From a virus, in the IMG/VR virus record IMGVR_UViG_3300028840_001730, positions 1-38,394 of that record: a stretch of DNA of 38,394 bases, one strand, 5' to 3'. The translations under genes were made by a program, and so were the position numbers. Shown here piece after piece: positions 7,071-13,288 of this stretch (positions are counted from its first letter, which is position 1; every line of letters begins with the position of its first letter). The notes under the pieces are model-generated. The model was not told where the DNA came from, ran no database searches, and saw only the letters and a program-made list of their open reading frames with translations.

Positions 7071-7680
7071 TCTAATCGTTCTCATCCCCGATGTAGAGGA
7101 AGAGGACCCGCTTGAAGAGGAATGTCGGCGCCTAAACGTAAAATGTTTCCGAGGGAGTGAAGAAGATGTTTTGGACAGATTCTACCAATGCGCCCGAGAA
7201 TATAAGGCCGATCCTATCATACGACTTACTTCGGATGACCCCTTTGCAGATTGGCGAGTTATTGCTAGAGCTATTAACAAGTTCAAACGATTCAATTGTG
7301 ACTACGTATCGAACGAATGGCCTGGACGAGAAACCTATCCGGAAGGACTGGACGTACAAGTAATCAGCTTCAAACTACTAGAGGATATGTGGGAGGAGGC
7401 TAAAGAACCGGCTGAACGAGAGCATGTAGTTCCGTGGATATGGAATCACAAGGATAAGTACTACGTAAAGGAAGAAAGAAACAAGCGGGACTATTCGCAT
7501 TATAGGTGGACCGTCGATTACGCAAGTGACTTAGCTATGGTTTCGGATGTAGTGGGTTATTTTGGAGACAAACCTTTCTTTATGGAAGAGTTGATTCACT
7601 ATTGGCGTTTATATCCCTCAAAGGCAAGAACATTTCGAGATGTACAAAGAAAACAAGGAATAAAGGAAAGTATGAAATGA
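6910..7680 (+). CDS. SpsF/NeuA-like cytidylyltransferase (256 aa)
   Basis: Role (family): transfers a nucleoside monophosphate to a sugar acid, here probably making the CMP-nonulosonate donor. Seen: N-terminal nucleotide-binding signature MTQSRIKNSRFPQKMLKEV (about 6-24), equivalent to the QARxxSxRLPGKxL motif; SDDPFADW (about 108-115) as the metal-binding region; NEWPGRETYPEGLDVQVI; and a C-terminal WTVDYASDLAMV (W-T-(V/L)-D) typical of SpsF-type enzymes. The start overlaps the DUF115 gene by 161 bases in another frame; the signature motif lies inside the overlap, so the start cannot be much later. Overlaps the RNA ligase by 4 bases. Confidence 0.88.
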   Translation: MNPILMTQSRIKNSRFPQKMLKEVHGKSLLQIHLDRLQPLLDTQPETNHPLANDLIVLIPDVEEEDPLEEECRRLNVKCFRGSEEDVLDRFYQCAREYKADPIIRLTSDDPFADWRVIARAINKFKRFNCDYVSNEWPGRETYPEGLDVQVISFKLLEDMWEEAKEPAEREHVVPWIWNHKDKYYVKEERNKRDYSHYRWTVDYASDLAMVSDVVGYFGDKPFFMEELIHYWRLYPSKARTFRDVQRKQGIKESMK

Positions 7681-8294
7681 AAGAGTATAGTAAAATTGAG
7701 TCTTTATTTAATAGGGATGAAAAAACTCATAAATTTAAAGTTGGAGAATTTCGTTTACCAGAATTTCATTACTTAAAAGATAATCAATGGTTATTTACTG
7801 AAAAAGTTGATGGAACAAATATTCGAGTAATGTGGGATGGCGAATCTATTAGAATAGGTGGACGTACTGATAACGCGCAAATACCGACCTTTCTTTATGA
7901 TAGATTAGTAGAACTTTTCCCAAAAGATAAGTTTGGTATTTTTGATTGTCCAGTTTGTTTATATGGAGAAGGATATGGAGCAAAGATTCAAAAAGGAGGA
8001 GGTAATTACAAGTCAGATGGAGTTGATTTTGTTTTATTTGACGTAAAAATAGAGGAATGGTGGTTGAAATGGAATGACATAATGGATGTAGGAGCAAAGT
8101 TGCAAATTGATATTGTTCCTATTGTTGCGATAGGTACATTAGAAGATGCAGTTCAAAGAATTAGGGAAGGAATAAAGTCAGCATGGGGAGATTTCCAAGC
8201 AGAGGGGTTAGTATGTAGGCCTCTAGTGGATTTGATGGCTCGAAACGGAAAGAGAATTATTACTAAGTTAAAAACAAAGGATTTTAATGTATGA
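7677..8294 (+). CDS. RNA ligase, Rnl2-like nucleotidyltransferase (205 aa)
   Basis: Role (family): ATP-dependent joining of RNA ends through a lysyl-AMP intermediate; phage enzymes repair tRNAs cut by host defences. Seen: motif I TEKVDGTN with K43 as the adenylated lysine, motif III-like LYGEGYGAKIQ (95-105) and FVLFDVKI (118-125), motif IV AEGLVCRP (175-182) and motif V KLKTKDF (197-203). The protein stops right after motif V, so it is a bare catalytic domain. Start ATG 7677 gives the ATGA overlap; a longer frame back to 7602 is rejected. Codons are more A/T-rich than in the flanking sugar genes, suggesting separate origin. Confidence 0.88.
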   Translation: MKEYSKIESLFNRDEKTHKFKVGEFRLPEFHYLKDNQWLFTEKVDGTNIRVMWDGESIRIGGRTDNAQIPTFLYDRLVELFPKDKFGIFDCPVCLYGEGYGAKIQKGGGNYKSDGVDFVLFDVKIEEWWLKWNDIMDVGAKLQIDIVPIVAIGTLEDAVQRIREGIKSAWGDFQAEGLVCRPLVDLMARNGKRIITKLKTKDFNV

Positions 8295-9355
8295 GCTACG
8301 TCACCCAACTAGAACAAGAGTTTGCTGCAAGGGTAGGTGCTAAATATGCCATAGCCATGAACTCAGGAACGGCTACACTTCACGCCACTCTATTAGCTAT
8401 GGGAGTAGACAAAGGGGATGAGGTGATTGTTCCGGGGTTAGGCCCCATTATGACTTCGGCAGCGGTGATACAGGCCAGGGCCAAACCCGTATTCTGTGAT
8501 GTTGAGCCTCTTACTTTTACTATGGACTCTAGGGCCTCTCTGACTAAGCTAATCGGGCCTAACACAAAAGCTGTTATCTCTGTATCTCTTTACGGCCTCC
8601 CCTCCCGACTAGATGAGATTCAAGCTATTTGTAACGATCACAACCTATTCCATATCATAGACAATGCTCAGTCAGTTCTATCTACATTCCGGGGGAATCC
8701 TGTAGGGAACTATGCCCTTGCCACTTCCTATTCTTTTGAATCTTCCAAGCATATAAATGTAGGTGAAGGTGGGATAGTGACGGTTAATAATGAGTATTTG
8801 GCCCGGAAGATAAGACAGTATGGGAATCACGGTTTCCGGTGCCTAACTAAACATCCTCCTAAATCAGAACTCCAACAACTAGGATATGAACGACACGACC
8901 TGATAGGCTGGAACTATCGCATGCCAGAACTGGTTGCAGAAAATGCACTAGAACAGGTAAAAGTCCTTAAAGAAATTGTCCAAAGAAGAATAGATGCAGC
9001 CATCATTATCCGTCAAGTATTGAGGGAATATCCCTACTTTTCTCTCCAAGCGGAGCCTAACGATAGAACTAATTCTTACTGGTGTGTGGCTGCCACATAT
9101 CATCCAGGTGCAAGTGATATGACTTGGTCTAAGTTTTATAAGAGGGTAGTTGAGTTAGGCGGCGAAGGGTTTTACTCAGCCTGGCTTCCCCCTTATCAAG
9201 AGCAAGCTATCAACAGCATAGGGGATTGCCCAGGGGCAGAGTTTCTATCTACCCATTTGATGCAATTTCCCAACAACTACACCACAGGGGAAGCTAAGAG
9301 GCAAGCATATATATTAAGGAAAGTATGTGAAGAAATACATCATAACGGGAAGTGA
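8291..9355 (+). CDS. DegT/DnrJ/EryC1-type PLP sugar aminotransferase (354 aa)
   Basis: Role (family): PLP-dependent amination of a keto-sugar nucleotide, as done by PseC and LegC in nonulosonate pathways. Seen: N-terminal MNSGTATLHATLLAMGV (23-39), GDEVIVPGL (42-50), VFCDVEP (67-73), DNAQSVLS (124-131, usually D-x-A-Q) and PLP-lysine region SFESSKHINVGEGG, with K153 as the likely Schiff-base lysine. The substrate-binding end is present (YHPGASDMTWSKFYKRV). Length is near the family norm (about 370). Overlaps the ligase by 4 bases and the SDR gene by 29. Confidence 0.9.
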   Translation: MSYVTQLEQEFAARVGAKYAIAMNSGTATLHATLLAMGVDKGDEVIVPGLGPIMTSAAVIQARAKPVFCDVEPLTFTMDSRASLTKLIGPNTKAVISVSLYGLPSRLDEIQAICNDHNLFHIIDNAQSVLSTFRGNPVGNYALATSYSFESSKHINVGEGGIVTVNNEYLARKIRQYGNHGFRCLTKHPPKSELQQLGYERHDLIGWNYRMPELVAENALEQVKVLKEIVQRRIDAAIIIRQVLREYPYFSLQAEPNDRTNSYWCVAATYHPGASDMTWSKFYKRVVELGGEGFYSAWLPPYQEQAINSIGDCPGAEFLSTHLMQFPNNYTTGEAKRQAYILRKVCEEIHHNGK

Positions 9356-10004
9356 AGGACTTTTAGGGAGTGTAATAGCAGATTATTATGAAAAGAAAGT
9401 ACAAGTTGTCCGAGTAGATAAGAAATTGGGTTATAATCTTACCAAAGTTAAGCAAGTCCAGGCTCTTATCTCAACTAATCCTGATGCTAATGGGCTGGTG
9501 GTTTGCCATGCTATTAACCCCCAGCCTAATGATGATGCTTATACTGTATTCAATCTCCCCCAAAGCAGCTTTGCTCCCTACTTTCAGGTCAACCTACAAA
9601 CAGTGTTTGTACTTGTCCGTGAGTTTGCTGCCGTATGTCAACGTGGTAGCTCGGTGGTTTTATTCGGGAGTACTTACGGTTTGGTCGCGCCACGCCCTTC
9701 GCTCTACCCGCAAGGAACTATCAAGCATCCAGCCTACACGATAACCAAGGCCGGGATTATCGGCATGACCAAGTGGCTTGCTGCCTGGCTGGCGCCTAAC
9801 CATAGAATTAACTGTATCTGTCCTGGTGGAGTAGAAAACAACCAAGACCCTGAGTTTATCAGAAAGTATAGTGAATTAACCCCTATGGGTAGGATGATGA
9901 AAAAGGAGGAGATTATCGGTCCAGTAGATTTCCTACTGTCCAACAACTCCTCCTATATGACAGGCTCGATTTTAGTCGTTGATGGTGGATTTACGGCTGT
10001 TTAA
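9327..10004 (+). CDS. Short-chain dehydrogenase/reductase, PtmA-like (225 aa)
   Basis: Role (family): NAD(P)-dependent oxidoreductase; related SDRs (PtmA) sit in legionaminic/CMP-sugar operons. Seen: TGSEGLLG (7-14) as the glycine-rich cofactor loop, catalytic S115 (FGSTYG), Y137 and K141 (YTITK), then CICPGGVENN and VDGGF near the end. GTG start with AAGGAAAG upstream; it overlaps the aminotransferase by 29 bases. It ends the plus-strand block and overlaps the convergent minus-strand gene by 3-4 bases, with no terminator between. Confidence 0.88.
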   Translation: MKKYIITGSEGLLGSVIADYYEKKVQVVRVDKKLGYNLTKVKQVQALISTNPDANGLVVCHAINPQPNDDAYTVFNLPQSSFAPYFQVNLQTVFVLVREFAAVCQRGSSVVLFGSTYGLVAPRPSLYPQGTIKHPAYTITKAGIIGMTKWLAAWLAPNHRINCICPGGVENNQDPEFIRKYSELTPMGRMMKKEEIIGPVDFLLSNNSSYMTGSILVVDGGFTAV

Positions 10005-10198
10005 AAGAATCCTTCAAATGGCATTTCTATTCGCCCACATTTTGTGCAAGTTGCATTTGGCTTATGTCTAATGCCAGAGATTTCATTAAGCATGATAGAT
10101 TCATCTGCTTTAACAAAGCGCCCACATTCAGGACAAACAGGCACGAATTGGGCGCCACCCTCGTACCGTATACGCCTAATTCCTTCATATTCAAACAT
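10001..10198 (-). CDS. Zinc-ribbon protein (65 aa)
   Basis: Seen: CxxC pairs PVCPECGRF and TCTKCGRI about 29 residues apart, a standard zinc ribbon. The start at 10198 (MFEYEGIRR) is preferred because GGGAG lies 7 bases before it; an ATG 12 bases earlier lacks a site. Last gene of the minus-strand operon; overlaps the HTH gene by 8 bases and ends tail-to-tail with the SDR gene. Confidence 0.75.
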   Translation of the reverse strand: MFEYEGIRRIRYEGGAQFVPVCPECGRFVKADESIMLNEISGIRHKPNATCTKCGRIEMPFEGFF

Positions 10199-10358
10199 TA
10201 TTTCTCCCATGTAATTCTTTCATTATCTCTATCATTTTGAACTGGTCAACTAGATAATCTCTCCCAAACTTCTCGATGCCTAACCGTTGACATACCTTTT
10301 GAACCCATCTATGGGATACCTGAGCTACACTAGCTATTTGTTTGGTTGTGTAAAGCAT
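10191..10358 (-). CDS. Small helix-turn-helix protein (55 aa)
   Basis: Seen: MLYTTKQIASVAQVSHRWVQ followed by KVCQRLGIEKFGRDYLVD, the layout of MerR/excisionase-type winged HTH proteins (T-x-x-(E/Q)-(I/V)-A ... V-x-x-x-x-G). Start at 10358 chosen because its ATG overlaps the TAA of the upstream gene (TAATG); an ATG 18 bases further out is possible. Inferred: DNA-binding regulator. The end lies inside the start region of the zinc-ribbon gene. Confidence 0.72.
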   Translation of the reverse strand: MLYTTKQIASVAQVSHRWVQKVCQRLGIEKFGRDYLVDQFKMIEIMKELHGRNNV

Positions 10359-10507
10359 TATCTTACCCATGTCCATACTTCAAAGAATAAATACCTTTTA
10401 ACACGCCATCCCGGCAAGACAGCACAGCCATTGAACCATCTCCCCCGTGGTTCGTGACAAAACCACATTGGGTTAGTTTCCTTTTTTCCTATCCATTTAA
10501 TCTTCAT
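10358..10507 (-). CDS. Hypothetical small Trp-rich protein (49 aa)
   Basis: Seen: ATG (complement of 10505-10507) follows AGGGGGAAATGACGA and opens a 49-residue frame starting MKIKWIGKKETNPMWFCHE, with five further Trp residues toward the end (FFEVWTWVR). It ends in TAATG overlap with the HTH gene. Missed by length cut-offs; supported by ribosome site and coupling only. Confidence 0.55.
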   Translation of the reverse strand: MKIKWIGKKETNPMWFCHEPRGRWFNGCAVLPGWRVKRYLFFEVWTWVR

Positions 10508-10520
10508 TCGTCATTTCCCC

Positions 10521-10844
10521 CTACACATTAGATTCATAATACAGAAAGTCAAATGCTTGGTTAGGCAGCAAATGGATAGCTGTGTATTTTCCGGCGCCTA
10601 ACTCACATCTTGTCGGATGATACCATTTCCCATTAACCCATGCTGATACTACCATCACGCCAGGATTGACACTCACTATCAGAACACTATCGGGCAGCAC
10701 CAACCCAGCACATACATCGTTGATATAGCAGGCGATGATTTGTTCGGTATGGTTGAAGAACTGTATTTGTGCTGGATCTGCTTCGGGCAGGGTGGTACAC
10801 ATCGCCAGGCTGGCGCCTAACAATAAAACTATTATCCGTTCCAT
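10521..10844 (-). CDS. Putative lipoprotein (107 aa)
   Basis: Seen: signal peptide MERIIVLLLGASLAMC with a lipobox-like LAMC (Cys16), then an exported beta-rich domain with a cysteine pair (IACYINDVCAGLVLP). Compositionally it resembles small domains that bind surface partners. Inferred: anchored to the host envelope, possibly for superinfection exclusion. It carries both motif orientations (10560, 10596, 10815). Overlaps the pentapeptide gene by 13 bases. Confidence 0.72.
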   Translation of the reverse strand: MERIIVLLLGASLAMCTTLPEADPAQIQFFNHTEQIIACYINDVCAGLVLPDSVLIVSVNPGVMVVSAWVNGKWYHPTRCELGAGKYTAIHLLPNQAFDFLYYESNV

Positions 10845-11518
10845 TCTTCTGCCTCTTCTCTAGTAAGAAAGAAGTGTATACCGTGGCTACACTCTACTCT
10901 GATATCAGGATCATAGCTGTCCGGGTAAACTGTTTTGCCAATTTCATACAAAATAGAACCATACCCCGAACCGGCAGATGACTGTGGCTCATTTCCCTGG
11001 ATAGCTAATACAATAGCTGCGCTAGCTCTACATTTTCTTCCTATCAATGATGCTGTACGTTTAGCCCATGCGGGGATAAGCAAATGGATGATTTTACCAT
11101 TTACTTTCTTGTATACTCTCAATTCTCCATGTTGGGGTATTTGAAAATGAGGTAATTTCGCTCCCCCAAGGTTCGCTCCCCGAAGGTCCGCTCTCCCAAG
11201 GTTCGCTCCCTCAAGGTTCGCTCCCCGAAGGTCCGCTCTCCCAAGGTTCGCTCCCTCAAGGTCCGCTCCCCGAAGGTCCGCTCCCCGAAGGTTCGCTCCC
11301 TCAAGGTCCGCTCCCCGAAGGTCCGCTCTCCCAAGGTTCACTCCCTCAAGGTCCGCTCTCCGAAGGTCCGCTCTCCCAAGGTTCGCTCCCTCAAGGTCCG
11401 CTCCCCCAAAGTTCGCTCCCCGAAGGTCCGCTCCCCGAAGGTCCGCTCTTTCTCCCCTACCATTATTTAACCATTTTGCATGATCGTCTAATACTTTCTT
11501 TAGTTCTTCTTTGTTCAT
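10832..11518 (-). CDS. Pentapeptide-repeat protein with DUF5758-like C-terminal domain (228 aa)
   Basis: Seen: after a 20-residue helical lead (MNKEELKKVLDDHAKWLNNG), residues about 23-127 are some 20 tandem pentapeptides of form A(D/N)LxG/R, which fold as a right-handed quadrilateral beta-helix. The C-terminal 100 residues (VYKKVNGKIIHLLIP ... ECSHGIHFFLTREEAEEW) match the domain that commonly follows phage pentapeptide repeats. Role unknown; some pentapeptide proteins mimic DNA and bind gyrase. The repeat is nearly identical at DNA level (15-bp units), so recent expansion or contraction is likely. Confidence 0.85.
   Translation of the reverse strand: MNKEELKKVLDDHAKWLNNGRGERADLRGADLRGANFGGADLEGANLGRADLRRADLEGVNLGRADLRGADLEGANLRGADLRGADLEGANLGRADLRGANLEGANLGRADLRGANLGGAKLPHFQIPQHGELRVYKKVNGKIIHLLIPAWAKRTASLIGRKCRASAAIVLAIQGNEPQSSAGSGYGSILYEIGKTVYPDSYDPDIRVECSHGIHFFLTREEAEEWNG
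11158..11455 (-). repeat. 15-bp tandem repeat array coding the pentapeptides
   Basis: About 20 units of a 15-bp repeat (plus-strand form close to AAGGTCCGCTCCCCG, with TTCGCTCCCTC variants). Period 15 is exact, and variants alternate in a regular three-unit pattern (Leu-Arg-Gly, Leu-Glu-Gly, Leu-Gly-Arg codings). It lies wholly inside the pentapeptide gene. Confidence 0.9.
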
Positions 11519-11715
11519 TTTCCACCGCCTAACACATAAACTTCTTCTATAGGATACATACTTCTATTCCCATTATCATACTTCACGACTACATGACATC
11601 TGCCGTGACAGTAGACAAACCTAGTGACTGTACCGACTTTTTTAGGCCAGGTTAGGACTAGCTGACCATCAAAATAGTCCGGTGGTTCCTTGGTAACTCT
11701 TGAGCCTACTTGCAT
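11515..11715 (-). CDS. Hypothetical SH3-like small protein (66 aa)
   Basis: Seen: ATG (complement 11715) after GATAGGGGGTTAAT. Product MQVGSRVTKEPPDYFDGQLV ... TVTRFVYCHGRCHVVVKYDNG is rich in beta strands with G/V/R at turns, the look of a small SH3/KOW-like barrel. One CxxxC pair (CHGRC). No specific family. Its leader holds the tRNA-like element at 11740-11803. Confidence 0.65.
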   Translation of the reverse strand: MQVGSRVTKEPPDYFDGQLVLTWPKKVGTVTRFVYCHGRCHVVVKYDNGNRSMYPIEEVYVLGGGK

Positions 11716-11739
11716 ATTAACCCCCTATCTTAAGTGTGA

Positions 11740-11803
11740 CGCCTAGTTAGGTCTTGAACCTAAACCTACACCCAGCGGGCGAGCGCTCCATAGTCCCTAG
11801 GCG
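11740..11803 (-). other. tRNA-like structured element without a D-arm
   Basis: Read on the minus strand the 64 nt fold as: 7-bp perfect acceptor-like stem (CGCCTAG with CTAGGCG), 11 unpaired nt in place of a D-arm, a 5-bp stem with two G-U pairs and a 7-nt loop (GCCCGCT), 5-nt variable loop, then a 5-bp T-arm-like hairpin TTAGG-TTCAAGA-CCTAA with the TTCRA loop pattern. Against a working tRNA: no D-arm, C instead of U at position 33, no encoded CCA. It may be a degenerate tRNA, a tRNA mimic or a leader structure; it lies directly before the ribosome site of the 11515-11715 gene. Confidence 0.35.
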
Positions 11804-11937
11804 CCTATATATTCTTCATTCCATCCATATTCTTGATCTTTTCTTGAAACGTATTAATGGCCATGCCAATTTGCGAGACAATAAAACATAGAACCGTTTA
11901 AACACGAAATTGTGCCAACCTATTAATTTGTAATATT
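11804..11937. other. Non-coding gap, nothing clear
   Basis: Between the tRNA-like element and the next minus-strand gene I see only a 19-codon minus-strand frame (MAINTFQEKIKNMDGMKNI) without a ribosome site. No hairpin or promoter of note. Confidence 0.4.
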
Positions 11938-12114
11938 TCATCCCCATCCTCCTGTCATAGTAATATCTATCTCCCTTCTCAGTTCTGCTAGTCGATGGGT
12001 TGTATCAGCTGGGAGATTTTCTTTTTCTATTAGGCGCTGAATCCTGAGCCGGTCGGCGCCTAACCCTAAATACTTCTCTTCTATTCTTCGGTTAAACTCT
12101 TGCCAATCTTCCAT
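11938..12114 (-). CDS. Hypothetical helical protein (58 aa)
   Basis: Seen: MEDWQEFNRRIEEKYLGLGA then RLRIQRLIEKENLPADTTHR, two predicted helices with a turn, ending TMTGGWG. ATG at 12114 overlaps the previous gene's TAA (TAATG) and has AGAAGGAA upstream, so it is preferred over the ATG two codons earlier. No family recognised. Confidence 0.6.
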   Translation of the reverse strand: MEDWQEFNRRIEEKYLGLGADRLRIQRLIEKENLPADTTHRLAELRREIDITMTGGWG

Positions 12115-12269
12115 TACCATTTCCTTCTCTGTGCTATTCCCTTATTCATGGCTTCATGGAAAGCTTTAGCAGATACTCTGTTCTCAACATATAACCGTAT
12201 GGCGGTATGTTGATCACCCTCATATGCTGCTACCTCAATTAGTTTTAAAACCTTTTCTCGTTTTGTCAT
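12114..12269 (-). CDS. Hypothetical helical protein (51 aa)
   Basis: Seen: ATG (complement 12269) with ATAGGGGG 7 bases upstream. Product MTKREKVLKLIEVAAYEGDQ ... NRVSAKAFHEAMNKGIAQRR is fully helical by composition and basic at both ends. It ends in a TAATG overlap with the next gene. Too short for most gene finders; function unknown. Confidence 0.62.
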   Translation of the reverse strand: MTKREKVLKLIEVAAYEGDQHTAIRLYVENRVSAKAFHEAMNKGIAQRRKW

Positions 12270-12276
12270 AACTCAT

Positions 12277-12310
12277 CCCCCTATCCTTTTATTTAGTCCT
12301 GGTGGACTAT
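12277..12310 (-). repeat. Leader repeat, short copy C
   Basis: 34 bp matching the first part of copies A and B (CCCCCTATCC through the TTTATTTAGTCC segment to GGTGGACTAT on the plus strand, one mismatch). It carries the AGGGGG ribosome site and the small AGTCC/GGACT-type hairpin but lacks the larger hairpin. Located just before the start of the 12114-12269 gene. Confidence 0.85.
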
Positions 12311-12320
12311 TGCTTCAAAA

Positions 12321-12482
12321 CTACTCTTCAGTAAGCATCTGAATATTTTTCTTATCTTCTTTTTCGCGAATCTCGTTTTCTTTTTGTTCTCGGATCATGC
12401 AATCCTCACAGATTGCCCATTTCGCTCCACCCTCGGAATAGCTTCCACTTGTCAGTTTTCCGCATCTTGGGCATTCGTGCAT
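12321..12482 (-). CDS. Zinc-ribbon protein (53 aa)
   Basis: Seen: ATG (complement 12482) after GAGGGGGAAAAG. MHECPRCGKLTSG carries CxxC at residues 4-7, and a second pair CEDC is near residues 25-28; a charged helix follows (EQKENEIREKEDKK). A clear small zinc ribbon, probably nucleic acid or protein binding. Confidence 0.7.
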   Translation of the reverse strand: MHECPRCGKLTSGSYSEGGAKWAICEDCMIREQKENEIREKEDKKNIQMLTEE

Positions 12483-12529
12483 CTTTTCCCCCTCATGTAC
12501 TTATTAACCGTTCATTGGCAACGATAGGT

Positions 12530-12742
12530 TTAATCGCAATAGGCCACACTACCGATTTGGGCTAGATTGGATACATGTACTTTGGTCGGTATTTCAGGAT
12601 TATTCCAATCCACTACTGCGATCATGCCGTTTAATTCTGTGACAATTCCCCTTGCCATAGGTATTGGTCCAGTATATGTACCTGTAGACCGTAACCACCT
12701 GCGAGAATAGCCAACCTTGTCACCAATTTTGATGGTATTCAT
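12530..12742 (-). CDS. Hypothetical SH3/KOW-like protein (70 aa)
   Basis: Seen: ATG (complement 12742) with GATAGGGGGATGAT from repeat copy A as ribosome site. MNTIKIGDKVGYSRRWL then TGPIPMARGIVTELNGM and AVVDWNNPEIPTKVHVSNL: alternating strands with a central 'G-(I/V)-V' turn, typical of small phage SH3-like or KOW-like barrels. No enzyme motif. Function unknown. Confidence 0.7.
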   Translation of the reverse strand: MNTIKIGDKVGYSRRWLRSTGTYTGPIPMARGIVTELNGMIAVVDWNNPEIPTKVHVSNLAQIGSVAYCD

Positions 12743-12747
12743 ATCAT

Positions 12748-12826
12748 CCCCCTATCCTTTTATTTAGTCCTAGTGGACTATAGCCTAGGCCCGGAGTTGC
12801 ACCGGGCCTAACAACTGGACTAGGCT
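12748..12826 (-). repeat. Structured leader repeat, copy A (79 bp)
   Basis: Identical to copy B except for two bases. Minus-strand order: outer AGCCTAG, GTTAGGC motif, a 9-bp perfect hairpin (TAGGCCCGG, 7-nt loop TGCAACT, CCGGGCCTA), a smaller hairpin (AGTCC-ACTA-GGACT) and then AAATAAAAGGATAGGGGG, the ribosome site of the 12530-12742 gene. AGCCTAG can instead pair with CTAGGCT after the hairpin, giving a 7-bp acceptor-like stem around a T-arm-like loop. There is no U-tract, so it is not a standard terminator. It overlaps the stop of the upstream gene. Confidence 0.85.
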
Positions 12827-13203
12827 TCAATTACCTCAGACAGAAAAAGTTCATACACTTGGTATAGATAGTCTTTGATATCGTTTCTATCTGATCCGGT
12901 TATTCTCATATCGACGCCTAACACAAATGATGGTTTTACAATCAGTTTGTGGTCGGTCCACCCATCATAGAATCCTGCGTCATTCATGTGATGGTATGAG
13001 AAGTTAAATACTAATCGATCCGGTTTAGACTCAATTAAATCAAGCTCTGTACCAGAATCGATCCCACTACCACTAGGTGCATCATCCATGATTTCTTTAA
13101 GCTTTTCAGTATGCTTGTCAAACCATTCTTTGTTATTGGTCTTAGCGCAGGTTTGCCTTGCATCAAGTATTGACGCAATCACTTCTACTCTTTTCCTGTT
13201 CAT
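12820..13203 (-). CDS. Hypothetical protein (127 aa)
   Basis: Seen: ATG (complement 13203) with GATAGGGGGTTACAG from repeat copy B. N-terminal helices (MNRKRVEVIASILDARQTCA ... HTEKLKEIMDDAPSGSG) precede a mixed alpha/beta part (DRLVFNFSYHHMNDAGFYDG ... DIKDYLYQVYELFLSEV). The middle resembles small phage proteins with an aromatic 'FYDGWTDH' patch; no family assigned. Its stop TAG lies inside repeat copy A. Confidence 0.7.
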   Translation of the reverse strand: MNRKRVEVIASILDARQTCAKTNNKEWFDKHTEKLKEIMDDAPSGSGIDSGTELDLIESKPDRLVFNFSYHHMNDAGFYDGWTDHKLIVKPSFVLGVDMRITGSDRNDIKDYLYQVYELFLSEVIEA

Positions 13204-13209
13204 CTGTAA

Positions 13210-13288
13210 CCCCCTATCCTTTTATTTAGTCCTAGTGGACTATAGCCTAGGCCCGGAGTTGCACGGAGCCTAACAACTGGACTAGGCT
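13210..13288 (-). repeat. Structured leader repeat, copy B (79 bp)
   Basis: Second long copy; 77 of 79 bases match copy A. The two changes (plus strand ACCGGG to ACGGAG) weaken the 9-bp hairpin to a bulged stem but leave the outer pairing, the small hairpin and the AGGGGG ribosome site for the 12820-13203 gene intact. It overlaps the TAG of the first gene of the operon. Confidence 0.85.

Noticed and set aside
7602-7676. Longer N-terminus for the RNA ligase
   Set aside because: The added 25 residues overlap the cytidylyltransferase in another frame, have no ribosome site and precede the usual start of the ligase fold; ATG 7677 gives the standard ATGA overlap.
11119-11334. Minus-strand frame coding repeats of Gly-Glu-Arg-Thr-(Leu/Phe)
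   Set aside because: It is the other open frame of the 15-bp pentapeptide array; no ribosome site, and the frame with A(D/N)LxG has a known fold and a conserved C-terminal domain.
11158-11455. CRISPR-like array
   Set aside because: Units are 15 bp with no unique spacers and lie within a coding frame; it is a protein-coding tandem repeat.
11740-11803. Canonical tRNA gene
   Set aside because: No D-arm, C at position 33, two G-U pairs in the middle stem and no CCA; kept only as a tRNA-like structure.
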